A stretch of DNA of 64,000 bases from Owenia fusiformis (lineage: Eukaryota > Annelida > Polychaeta > Sabellida > Oweniidae), in NCBI GenBank assembly GCA_903813345.2, contig CAIIXF020000004.1, forward strand, positions 15,261,196-15,325,195, written 5' to 3'. The translations under genes and the position numbers were made by a program. Shown piece by piece: positions 1-10,893 of the stretch. The notes beneath the pieces were generated by a model, which did no database searches, had not been told where the DNA came from, and saw only the letters and a list, made by a program, of their open reading frames with translations. How positions within the stretch are numbered: position 1 is the first letter of the stretch; each line of letters opens with the position of its first letter.

Positions 1-417
1 TCAGCACTTGGAGGGATCACTACATGTTAGTAACTAATTGAAAATCAATTAACATAATATGTACATCAATGAGGTTCATGGAATTTTGTTTAAAATTACT
101 TTAATCAATTCACTTTAGCGTATTATCCCAACGGAAAGATGTATATTGGTAAATAGTTTTAGGAAATTCTTTTCAAGATGGCCGCCACTCAGGCGCTTTA
201 GAAATGGCGGAATTGTTTTGTGAAAACTAATGAGATCTAGATGTATCGGGTCTTTTAAATTTTTTTCATAAGAATTAATGTTTTTGTCCTCCATGGGGGA
301 GCAGTTTCAAATGTGAAATACAGTAAATTCCTAATAATTCATTTACACTACACTTTAGAAGAGAGAAAGTGTCAAATTGGGACAGGGATTTGACACGTTC
401 CTTCCTCGGTGTCTTCC

Positions 418-585
418 CATTTCGCCCCTCATTCCCCCTCCGCCCCTTCCCATTTTGCCCCTACCCATTTCGCCCCTTCTCATTTTGCCCCTACCCATTT
501 CGCCTCTTCCTATTTCGCCCCTTTCCCAAATTGCCCCTTTCCCATTTCGCCCCTCTTCCATTTCGCCCCTGTCCCATTATCCCCC
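418..585. repeat. C-rich 15-bp minisatellite, left arm
   Basis: Degenerate tandem copies of a unit close to CCCATTTCGCCCCTT. It is the reverse complement of the G-rich array at 745-1113 inside the same fold-back element. Confidence 0.75.
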
Positions 586-744
586 TACAAATGATTGAAA
601 TTTCGGGTTGATTTAAAAAAAAGTCCGGGTTGTATAATAAAAGATTCCGGGTTTAATCTGGGCTCATTTTTATTAAATTTTCCGTTTTTTCAGGCTGAAT
701 TAAAAATCCGGGTTTTTTCCGGGTTGTTTTTTTTTTAAAAAGAA

Positions 745-1113
745 GGGGCGAAATGGAATTCGAAATAAATGAGGGGCGAAATGGAAAGGGGCCAATTGGG
801 AAGGGGCGAAATGGGAATAAATGAGGGGCGAAATGGAAAGGGGCGAAATGGGAAGGGGCCAAATGGGAAAGGGGTGAAATGGGAAGGGGCAAAATGGGAA
901 GGGGCCATTTGGGAAGGGGCGAAATGGGAAGGGGCGAGATGGGAAGGGGCCAAATGGGAAAGGGGTGAAATGGGAAGGGGCGAAATGGAGAAGGGGCGAA
1001 TGGGAAGGGGCAATAAGGGAAAGGGGCGATATGGGAAGGGGCAACACGGGAAAGGGGTGAAATGGCAAAGGGGCAGAATGGGAAAGGGGCGAAATGGGAA
1101 GGAGCGAAATGGG
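745..1113. repeat. G-rich 15-bp minisatellite, right arm
   Basis: About 24 degenerate copies of GGGGCGAAATGGGAA, with variants such as GGGGCCAAATGGGAA and GGGGTGAAATGGGAA. Runs of four G every 15 bases could support G-quadruplexes (inference). Confidence 0.8.
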
Positions 1114-1217
1114 AATAAACCTCCTTCCTCGTGTAGTTTTAAAAGAAATATTAGGAATCTTCACATGTAAAACTGCTCCCCCCATGATGGGCAATAGATT
1201 TAGATATTAATTCTTAT

Positions 1218-1765
1218 AACAATAATATGATGGAGAAGCTATTCTTTAACTAAAAACTGATTGACAGATGCCAAGAACTAGCAGCTGGCATAAATATGAT
1301 GAAGGTCTCAATACCTCTGATATTGGATTGAATTTGTCAATATTCGCATGATATGCAACCAATCTCTTTGATATTTATAGGGCTTGATGATATGATACCA
1401 TAAGGCTACTCTGCACAAATCGGTTGTCTGAAAGCAGTTCACTTTTTGGACACTTGATGTATAGTTTGGTGACCAAAATTAAGTCGTTTTTAACTTTATC
1501 GCAATATATGGTCAGAATAAAGCTATGGTCAAAGATAAAACTGTCTAAAATCATTCGGCATACTATATCTGGTCTTTTAGACAAATTAAATTCACGACAA
1601 TTTCATGAGAAAGTTGCCTCTTGTGTTTCAGCAAATTGTTTTACAAAATGAACACGGCCATGGTATAAACGAATATAACATGCCTTGAATGAATTGCTTT
1701 AACTTCAAAAGTGGGGAAACTATTGACAAGGGCGTCATTTCGTAAAGGATCCCCCTGGAGTGCCT
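1218..1765. other. Gene-free spacer
   Basis: AT-rich sequence. I see no splice-framed open region and no repeat structure. Confidence 0.5.
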
Positions 1766-2006
1766 ATTTAAGTCCAATATACACCAATGGAGCAAAATCG
1801 CACTTGCCCCATCGAGTCCCACCGAGTCCTGCGTGAGACCTCATGGCTCATGGGACTCGATGGGACAAGATGGGGAAGTCCGACGAAGTCTAATGTAGCT
1901 AGTCTCACAGAGTCCATGGGACAAAATCCCATGAGGCCTCACACGATCCCACGCAATGAGTCTATGGAGATCCCATTATGCCCCATTGGTGTTTGTCGGG
2001 CTTAAC
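1766..2006. mobile_element. Small TIR element (MITE-like)
   Basis: The left end reads roughly TTTAAGTCCAATATACACCA. The right end is the inverted counterpart of TTAAGCCCGACAAACACCAA, giving imperfect inverted ends of about 30 bp around 180 bp of GGGACTCGATGGGAC-like internal repeats. There is no coding capacity. Confidence 0.6.
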
Positions 2007-4391
2007 CCTCAAATGGCCTCAATGTGCTTTATGTTTTATCATTTTCGAAACATTTTGTAATTTCGAGCGATCTTTGTACAAAAGGTGTGTATGTACTCTC
2101 TGTATTACTACAGCTCTAGTACATGTACCTTGGTAAGTTATATACATGCGTGGTGTACAGTATAATGATAAAACAAAGATAGACAGGGTTTCGTTTTGTC
2201 ATGTTTGTTAAGTACATGTACTATGTAGTTGAATATAATATAAAACGAATAATTAACCCCATTATATTTTATCACAATGACGATTAAAATGTTAACTAAG
2301 GAAAATATGTTGAGGCACGGGGTGTCCCAAAAAATTAATATCCAAATGAGAAGAGAATTACTCGTTTTTTCCTCATCGAAAAAAAGATTTTTCACGTGAT
2401 AAGAAAAATTCATTTTCAATTAGCAATTAAAAGTTCATAGAAATATTTCCATTATCTCCTTAGAAATTTGACATTTTTCAACACTCACAGAGTAATGCCA
2501 TTTGTTTCAGTACAACAGTGATATATGGAAGGTGGGACTTAAAAACATCTTTTTCTCTGAGCAAATAAGAGTAATCTAGATATAACGTTCAGATGACTAT
2601 AATATACTCACAGAGTTATAACGTGTACATCTCGGTATAAATTTTTGTGAAAGTTCCAAATGACCGCCGAAAAATCCTCAAGGATACTCAGCTGGCATCC
2701 GGCAGTTTCAGCATGTGGACATCATGACTTGATAAACAGGAATCTGAAAAGAATTGTCCATGAAAATGTAATATTCTGCAGATACATATGTAATTATTTG
2801 AGAAATATAGTGTTCTTCAAGGGCAAAGTAATTATAGATGTAATATGAACAAAGACATGTGAGCAATTTATGGAAACCGTTGAGCGCATTCAACGTGAAC
2901 AATGGAATGAGCCTTCGCACATATACAAGGTACAACACATATGGAGGTATACTCACCGTCTACTAGGGGCCCCCACTAGGAAACGGCAACTATGAAACAA
3001 CCTGTACGCCGGTCTAACTTATAATGAAGAGGATGGAGACCTCCAGAGTTCAAAGATTACCTCGACTTCAATGGAAATTTTTATAAAAAATACCCTCATT
3101 TCTTGCTTCTGACAACCCATCTCCGATTTTTCACCCATCTTACTTAAAGTAACTCCTTTTATAAACTATAAAATGTATAATACTTTCAATTTAAGGATTA
3201 ATTCTGCATATGTAGCCCGGGATACGTAGGCCTCCATTTATTCGGATGATTCATGACCCCGGTGAAATCTGTTTAATTCCGCGACTGACTGCAATTTGTA
3301 AATGCAGAAGTTTAGCTTCAGATAACTCTGCCACATACGTACGCAAATGTTTTAATGGAATATGACTGTAGAAAGACTCACCGCAGGAAGACGCCCCTCG
3401 CCAAAAAGTCGTTATATTATGTTTTTATTTCGAATTTGAAGCTATTATATTAGGCTGGTTGGTGATTGGTTCTTTTTCGAGAGGTACTACATCAAGTTAA
3501 ACTGTAACTAGTTGAACAGTACTACAACAGAACATGTTGACCTTTTTGAATCTGAATTCACAAATTGTGAAAAATGTAATGTTGGGTTTATTCTGAAAAT
3601 GAAATATATTATTTGCAAAAAGTGAAAAACTTTTCACCGACTTTCTACGTATTTTTGCAAAATCTAATACTATTGTACGGTTCAAACTCTTTATATGGAA
3701 AACTGGAGTCGATCTTGTTTCTTGGCAGAATAACTTCAGTAATCATTCAATAAAATTAAGCTTTATCAGCTGAGATCCGGGATGCAATCATGCAAATCAT
3801 TATTATTGAATTGATCCTGAGACTTTAGAACAAATATTGAAACATAAGCTATCTTCTTATAGTGTTAGGAGGGGATAACAACACCTCAAATCAAAGCTAA
3901 TGTGCGACCAAAATATAAGATGAATGGAAGTCCTGTTAACAGGCATACTCGTTTCCCAGTTTGATTTATGAAAACATCATACCTTGGAAATCCAAGATGG
4001 TTAACAGGTTAAGAGTGCAAATACAGTCTAAAGAAGTATTTTACTGTGTTTAACTAAGAGTTAATTATTAAGAGATTACACAAAAATAAAAAACAAACAA
4101 ACACAAAAGTCGTTCTTACTGGATCATACTTTGATAAAAAACGGTCATATTCTAGAGTGCGTTTTTCTAGCTCAAAAGGAATCAATTCTTACTGAATAAA
4201 TTTTTGTCGTGTCTCTTCCAATTAACATTCGTGGAAGATTACAGTTGCACCTCAATTTGAAATTCGGCAAAGGTAAGAAAGTCGCCATCACGTACTTGCA
4301 CTTACATGTACATAGTTTTAAACATGTAATACGAGAATATTTTATTCATTTCAAAACATACACTAGATCTCATTAATTTTTCATATATGAC
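2007..4391. other. Gene-free spacer
   Basis: No coding exon is supported. A single GGGGTGTCCCAAAAAATTAA motif near 2318 resembles the end of a Tc1/mariner-like MITE, but I found no partner end. The upper part approaches the poly(A) region of the minus-strand peptide gene. Confidence 0.45.
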
Positions 4392-4403
4392 TTTATTTTT
4401 ATT
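4392..4403 (-). terminator. Poly(A) signals of peptide gene A
   Basis: Two consecutive AATAAA hexamers on the minus strand (plus-strand TTTATTTTTATT). The surrounding sequence is homologous to the 3' flanks of genes B and C, where the same double hexamer recurs at 26441-26452 and 29270-29281. This supports a common 3' UTR end about 700 bases past the stop codon. Confidence 0.55.
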
Positions 4404-4675
4404 CAAAGATTTAACAGACTAAATCATCTTAAATAAAAGCTAATGCTTCTGCCTGTCAGAGGATCTGGAAAATATGAAATATAAATTAATTTCACACTTA
4501 GTAGCACACACCATGCAACAGACACTGCATGATAATGCACATTTTTAGGTGATTGTGACAATCATGATTTTTTCCCAAAAATTATTTGGTAATTATAAAT
4601 CAAAAGGTTGAGAGCAATAGGAAACAATTATTTCTTGGCTTGGGGTAGTATGGTCAGTTGTTTTATTATATAGCC

Positions 4676-4730
4676 ATATATTATATTATATTATATTATA
4701 TTATATTATATTATATTATATTATGTTATA
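4676..4730. repeat. TTATA pentanucleotide microsatellite
   Basis: About ten nearly perfect copies of TTATA. They lie in the presumed 3' UTR of peptide gene A. Confidence 0.9.
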
Positions 4731-4881
4731 AGTCCATTTTCAAAATTTACCAATATGTCCTTCGTCGTTGATTTACATGGCTAAAATGTTATTCTAACAT
4801 AAGATAACTATCAATCTTTGTGTCGGTGCAATGATTGCAATGGCATCGTATTGGCCGTTCATATTATCTCTCAACCTCCTT

Positions 4882-5062
4882 ATGCCCAGGAGAGGTTCGA
4901 CCGAGCCCCCCCCCCCTGGCCAAAAATTCTTTCAAAATCATGTAGTTTTTCTGAGCACTTTTTAAGGGTTTTTGGCCATTTTTGGGCCAAAGTTGTCAAA
5001 AGTGAACCCCCTGGAATTTCTTAAAAAGTGAACCCCCTCGGCAAATCCTGGCTACGGGCCTG
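4882..5062. mobile_element. Short MITE of the GGCCCGTAGCC family
   Basis: The right end is GGCTACGGGCC. The interior contains the family words TGGCCAAAAATT, AAAATCATG, GAGCACTTTT, TTGGGCCAAAG and GTGAACCCCC. The left end is degraded into a poly-C run. Related copies lie at 28569, 31120, 34423, 53351 and 63700. Confidence 0.6.
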
Positions 5063-5112
5063 ATACCTTATAACCAATATACCGATTCCTCCAGTTTTAA
5101 ATATATTTACCA

Positions 5113-8100
5113 TTATACATCAGGAATGCAGCACGTATGAACCTCATTGTAAGAAGCGTCACAACAATCTTCAAGTCCAATGATACCAGCACTCGTTCCT
5201 TCGGGACAAACTGGGTCATCTAATACTGGGTCAATCACACATGTACCACCGTCAGTCTCACAATCTGCTATAGGCATACCATCCCATACATCATCACTAC
5301 ACTGTTGGTCTATATGGGTAAATTATATTATATATACAGGACAAACTGGGTCATCTAATACTGGGTCAACTACACATGTACCACCGTCAGTCTCACAATC
5401 TGCTATAGGCATACCATCCCATACATCATCACTACACTGTTGGCCTATATGGGTAAATTATATTATATATACAGGACAAACTGGGTCATCTAATACTGGG
5501 TCAATTACACATGTACCACCGTCAGAATCACAATCTGCTATAGGCATACCATTCCATACATCATCGCTACACTGTTGGCCTATATGGTTAAATGTAAATA
5601 GATATACGGGACAAACTGGGTCATCTAATACTGGGTCAATTACACATGTACCACCGTCAGAATCACAATCTGCTATAGGCATACCATTCCATACATCATC
5701 GCTACACTGTTGGCCTATATGGTTAAATGTAAATAGATATACGGGACAAACTGGGTCATCTAATACTGGGTCAACTACACATGTACCACCGTCAGTCTCA
5801 CAATCTGCTATAGGCATACCATCCCATACATCATCACTACACTGTTGGTCTATATGGTTAAATGTAAATAGATATACAGGACAAACTGGGTCATCTAATA
5901 CTGGGTCAATTACGCATGTAGTAGTCAGTCTCACAATCTGCTATAGGCATACCATCCCAAATGTCATCGCTACACTGTTGGCCTATATGGGTAAATGATA
6001 TATATATACAGGACAAACTGGGTCATGCTGGGTCGACTACACATGTACCACCGCCAGTCTCACAATCTGCTATAGGCATACCATCCCATACATCATCACT
6101 ACACTGTTGGTCTATATAGGTAAACGTAAATATATATACAGGACAACTACTCAGGCCATGGAAGCGATGAACCATGATTTTTCAGTCCATGATTTCAGGT
6201 TCAGTGTTTACTCTGATTTTTCAGAACATGATTTCAGGTTCAGTGTTAATACTCTGATTTTTCAGTACATGATTTCAGGTTCAGTGTTAATACTCTGATT
6301 TTTCAGTACATGATTTCAGGTTCAGTGTTAATACTCTGATTTTTCAGTACATGATTTCAGGTTCAGTGTTAATACTCTGATTTTTCAGTACATGATTTCA
6401 GGTTCAGTGTTAATACTCTGATTTTCAGAACATAATTTTAGGTTCAGTGTTAATACTCTGATTTTTCAGTACATGATTTCAGGTTCAGTGTTAATACTCT
6501 GATTTTTCAGTACGTGATTTTAGGTTCAGTGTTAATACTCTAATTTTTAGTACGTGATTTCATCTTCAGTGTTAATACTATGATTTGTCAGTACATGATT
6601 TCAGGTTCAGTGTTAATACTCTGATTTTTCACTACATGATTTCAGGTTCAGTGTTAATACTCTGATTTTTCAGTACATGATTTCAGGTTCAGTATAATTT
6701 TTAGTACGAGATTTTATCTTCAGTGTTGATACTATGATTTGTCAGTACATGATTCCAGGTTCAGTGTTAATACTCTGATTTTTCAGTACATGATTTCAGG
6801 TTCAGTGTTAATACTCTGATTTTCAGTACATGATTTCAGGTTCAGTGTTAATACTCTGATTTTCCAGTACATGATTTCAGGTTCAGTGTTAATACTCTGA
6901 TTTTTCAGTACATGATTTCAGGTTCAGTGTTAATACTCTAATTTTTCAGTACATGATTTCAGGTTCAGTTTTAATACTCTGATTTTTCAGTACATGAACT
7001 AGCATTGATTTGATCAATATTGTATCAGTTCATCATCAGGTAGTTGTTGCATTTGATTTGTAATTAAGTTGCAAATATGCATATCTACTTCAAATGATCC
7101 TCAGCAACTTCAATATCTTGTTATAGATCTACCCAGTACGCCAGGGATCTCTAAATCTTGACTGAATTTCGCAAAATTCTCTCTAATTTTTGTTTTGCTA
7201 TGCAAATAACAGCCAAACTACGACTAACACAACTTAAGATAAGTATACAAATATACATCAAGAGTTAATGCAAAACCGCTTTTTACTTTGGATGCTACTA
7301 CGAAAAATAGATAATGTATGTTGTCAACTCGAATGTATGTTGTCACATTGGCCTTACAGATCTCAATTCACAGTTAATTTTCCAGTGAATGAAATGCTAT
7401 AATGTACATGTAATAGAAGGAACATTTTTGATAATAAAGTAATAATAATGATAGGCATAGTGTCCCAAAGTATGCCCCCCCCCCCCTAGGCAGACATATA
7501 TCAATTTCTCCATAGTATGTGTCATATATCATTTTTAAGCTTATCCATTACATTGATTTGCCAAATATGATGGTTCAAAAGGTAAAAAGTAACATGAAAT
7601 TCCAAAAATAAGCGTTTTGCCAGAAAGATCATTTCAGTATCCTGGAAACAGCCCTGACTTGAATGTGACATAAAATATGGATGCTATTCTCGAAGGATGG
7701 ATATTGAGTTCTAAAAAGATGACGTTTAGGGTAGATACTCCAAACAAACTCTTCTTATGCCTTAAAAAGGTTTTATGAATACTACAAAACGCAACATCCC
7801 TATTTGAAGCCTGTTAAAGGTTATGTATGGAAAGTATTGCTGCTGTTAACATGGCGGCTAAGGAGACACACCGACTATTGTTTTGGTGTAAAACTGACTT
7901 TAATTGGAGTTGAAGCATGACACTCGGCAAATTAATGTAACTTTGGATTAGCTTTAAAATGATATATGACACATACTATGGAGACATTGTTATATGTCTG
8001 TCTAGAGGGCCCATACTTTCGGGACACCCTGTAGCAGTCATCTTGGATTAGCTAGTATAGATCTCTCCGTGAACTCCTTAAGATTATTAAAATTCATAAA

Positions 8101-10792
8101 AGTGCAACTAAACATAACGCAACGTACCGACGCCGAGTGGTCAAAGAGGTCGGAAGATAACACGCCATGGTCACATAATAATCACCATATTAACAATTTC
8201 ATAAAATAAAATAGCATTCAACGAAAAAATCACCTTTACATGTACCTGTTTATCTGTACTAGGGATACAGGAGCATGTTCGTTGAACATCACTTGTTACG
8301 CATAAAACCCTTAATGCATTTTGAAATTAAATCATTGCAATGTTTAATATTATAACTCATGAATTTTAATTGCAGGGACAACATACACTGTGAGTTGACA
8401 ACGTACATTTCTGATTTTTTATATTATACCAAATGCATGAATATTTATTAAATCTTCTCCCGTCTTAAACTGTGTAGTTTAGAGAAACACATTCTCATAA
8501 AAATATTCGACACTCTGAGACGTCAGGGGAGAAAATTATCAAAGGAAATGTGTAAAAAACAACATTTTTCCAACCGAACAATTGTATGGGTAGACTTACA
8601 AGAAAAATCTTTTAACTAACGTAATTAGAAAAATAAATGTCTTTGAAATCGAATACACGCGAAATCAAACATGAAATCCTTTATGTATTTCTCAAATTCA
8701 TTTTGAAAACCTGCATCAAACCTACATCATAGTCTTTGCTTAAAATCAGTTAATAGTGACATCGTACATCAAAAGTGTACGACGGTATATTTTGTCACTG
8801 TCACGTGACTGTACCTTGTCGATGGTTAGGCGTGTCAGTGTTAATACTCTAATTTTTCAGTACATGATTTCAGGTTCAGTGTTAATACTCTGATTTTAAG
8901 TAAGTGATTTCATCTCCAGTGTTAATACTCTGATTTTTCAGTTCATAATTTCAGGTTCAGTGTTAATACTCTGATTTTTCAGTACATGATTTCAGGTTCA
9001 GTGTTAATACTCTAATTTTTCAGTACATGATTTCAGGTTCAGTGTTAATACTCTAATTTTTCAGTACATGATTTCAGGTTCAGTGTTAATACTCTGATTT
9101 TAAGTACGTGATTTCATCTCCAGTGTTAATACTCTGATTTTTCAGTACATGATTTCAGGTTCAGTGTTTATACTCTGATTTTTCAGTACATGATTTCAGG
9201 TTCAGTGTTAATACTCTGATTTTTCAGTAAATAATTTCAGGTTCAGTGTTAATACTCTGACTTTTCAGTACATGATTTCAGGTTCAGTGTTAATACTCTG
9301 ACTTTTCAGTACATGATTTCAGGTTCAGTGTTAATACTCTGATTTTTCAGTACATGATTTCAGGTTCAGTGTTGATACTCTGATTTTTGAGCACATGATT
9401 TCAGGTTCAGTGTAAATACTCTGATTTTTCAGTACATGATTTCAGGTTCAGTGTTAATACTCTGATTTTAAGTATGTGTTTTCATCTCCAGTGTTAATAC
9501 TCTGATTTTTCAGTACATGATTTCAGGTTTAGTGTTAATACTCTGATTTTTCAGTACATGATTTCAGGTTCAGTGTTAATACTCTGATTTTTCAGTACAT
9601 GATTTCAGGTTCAGTGTTAATACTCTAATTTTTCAGTACATGATTTCAGGTTCAGTGTTAATACTCTGATTTTAAGTACGTGATTTCATCTCCAGTGTTA
9701 ATACTCTGATTTTTCAGTACATGATTTCAGGTTCAGTGTTTATACTCTGATTTCTCAGTACACGATTTCAGGTTCAGTGTTAATACTCTGATTTTTCAGT
9801 AAATGATTTCAGGTTCAGTGTTAATACTCTGACTTTTCAGTACATGATTTCAGGTTCCGTGTTAATACTCTGACTTTTCAGTACATGGTTTCAGGTTCAG
9901 TGTTAATACTCTCATTTTCCAGTACATGATTTTAAGTTCAGTGTTAATACTCTGATTTTCCAGTACATGATTTCAGGATCAGTGTTAATACTCTGATTTT
10001 TCAGTCCATGATTTCAGGATCAGTGTTAATACTCTGATTTTTCAGTACATGAATTCAGGTTCACTTATTACTCTGATTTTTCAGTAAATGATTTCAGGTT
10101 CAGTGTTAATACTCTGACTTTTCAGTACATGATTTCAGGTTCAGTGTTAATACTCTGACTTTTCAGTACATGATTTCAGGTTCAGTGTTAATACTCTAAT
10201 TTTTCAGTACATGATTTCAGGTTCAGTGTTAATACTCTGATTTTTCAGTACAGGATTTCAGGTTCAGTGTTAATACTCTGATTTTCAGAACATAATTTTA
10301 GGGTCAGTGTTAATACTCTGATTTTTCAGTACATGATTTCAGGTTCAGTGTTAATACTCTGATTTTTCAGTACATGATTTCAGGTTCAGTGTTAATACTC
10401 TGATTTTTTAGTACATGATTTCAGGTTCAGTGTTAATACTCTAAAGTAACTGTTCATCATGTTTATGGATATAAAATCCAAAAATCATCATGTTAAGAGA
10501 AGTTTGGTCAACAAAAATGGCTAGCTACTGGATTGCACTTTTCAACATTCAGGCCTTACAACTTTCTCTAATACAATACAAGCCTTTTATCAATTAGAAA
10601 CTATTTTCAGATGTATGAAAACACTATTTAAAATCAAAACTATGAGTTTTACATCAGACTTAAAAGCAAAATAGCAACCATACAATATGAAAAAAAGTGA
10701 TTGTCTAAATTATAAAATAAATAAACTATATTTCAATTACCTTTACAAATGACCACAAAGGCCAAGAGACAGCACAGTACTACAGACTTCAT
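5113..10792 (-). CDS. Secreted 8-cysteine peptide, gene A
   Basis: Two exons are clear. Exon 1 (10792 down to 10741, 52 nt) encodes the signal peptide MKSVVLCCLLAFVVICK and ends in phase 1 at a G|GTAATT donor. The terminal exon (5309 down to 5113, 197 nt) starts after a TATAG acceptor in matching phase and ends with TAA. The mature peptide is about 65 residues with eight cysteines spaced C-x12-C-x6-C-x10-C-x13-CC-x9-CC, presumably four disulfides, and is secreted. The intron holds truncated tandem copies of the terminal exon (5310-6150), so longer or alternative products are possible. The 41-bp satellite fills much of the rest. Genes B and C downstream are paralogs. I do not recognise the family; a defensive, venom-like or matrix peptide is only a guess. 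The exon pair is well supported because phase, signal peptide and paralog conservation agree. Confidence 0.7.
5310..6150 (-). repeat. Tandem partial-exon array of gene A
   Basis: Five 135-bp units plus a degenerate sixth. Each repeats the terminal exon's acceptor (TATAGGCCAACAG) and its first 107 nt up to the codons for Val-Cys-Pro, then a spacer beginning GTATAT. Homology to the terminal exon stops exactly after TGTCC. In the two units nearest the terminal exon, reading on into the spacer meets TAA. In the next units the frame stays open through 135 nt into the following unit. The upper units (from about 5881) are frame-broken. They could be alternative exons, a multi-domain exon or decoy acceptors. 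Confidence 0.75.
6172..6997. repeat. 41-bp satellite, block 1
   Basis: About 20 copies of a 41-bp unit containing CATGATTTCAGGTTCAGTG and TTAATACTCTGATTTTTCAG, in the intron of peptide gene A. A divergent variant (TTTTAGTACGTGATTTCATC) recurs near 6541 and 6694. Confidence 0.92.
7459..8032. mobile_element. MITE with long TIRs inside gene A intron
   Basis: Inverted ends of about 75 bp share GTGTCCC, AAAGTATG, CAGACATATA and CATAGTATGTGTCATATATC. The right end finishes GGGACACCCTG followed by TA, which fits a Tc1/mariner-type non-autonomous element with TA target duplication. It separates the two satellite blocks. Confidence 0.75.
8834..10445. repeat. 41-bp satellite, block 2
   Basis: About 39 copies of the same 41-bp unit as block 1. 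A variant monomer (TTTTAAGTACGTGATTTCAT) recurs near 8897, 9101, 9469 and 9673. The intervals are about 204, 368 and 204 bp, close to 5, 9 and 5 monomers, which indicates higher-order amplification. Confidence 0.92.
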
Positions 10793-10886
10793 ATTGCGCC
10801 TACGAGCAATATGGTAAACTCAACGTACACAAGTTGTACAGGTTATGCAGTTGTGATAAACACAATATGTTTACACCCCCACTAAA

Positions 10887-10893
10887 CATATAG
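10887..10893 (-). promoter_or_regulatory. Candidate TATA box of gene A
   Basis: Minus-strand CTATATG about 95 bases upstream of the ATG. The block ACTAAACATATAGAAA is conserved upstream of genes B (28400-28406) and C, about 86 bases from their ATGs. Spacing suits a core promoter, but no transcript start is visible in sequence. Confidence 0.35.

Larger units (their letters stand above)
267..1217. mobile_element. Fold-back element with inverted terminal repeats
   Basis: The ends are inverted copies of each other. The left end (267-336) contains ATAAGAATTAAT, GGGGGAGCAGTTT and ATTCCTAAT, and the right end (1149-1217) carries the reverse complements in mirrored order. The interior is also inverted: a C-rich minisatellite (about 418-585) faces a G-rich copy of the same unit (about 745-1113). 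No transposase reading frame is present, and the long open frames here are artefacts of a stop-poor repeat. It is most simply a non-autonomous fold-back DNA element. The inverted arms are read directly; the transposon class is not known. Confidence 0.7.

Noticed and set aside
355-1194. Several open frames on both strands rich in Pro/Phe/His or Gly/Lys/Glu
   Set aside because: All are translations of the 15-bp minisatellite; they overlap on both strands and have no starts or splice context.
2138-2419. A 93-codon minus frame with hydrophobic stretches
   Set aside because: AT-rich noise over a MITE-like end; no domain and no splice support.
5180-5998. A 272-codon plus-strand open frame with Thr/Ser-rich repeats
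   Set aside because: It is the antisense of the peptide exon array. The minus strand has the signal peptide, matching splice phases and conserved cysteines.
6172-10445. CRISPR-like repeat array
   Set aside because: The 41-bp units are contiguous with no unique spacers, and the DNA is animal.
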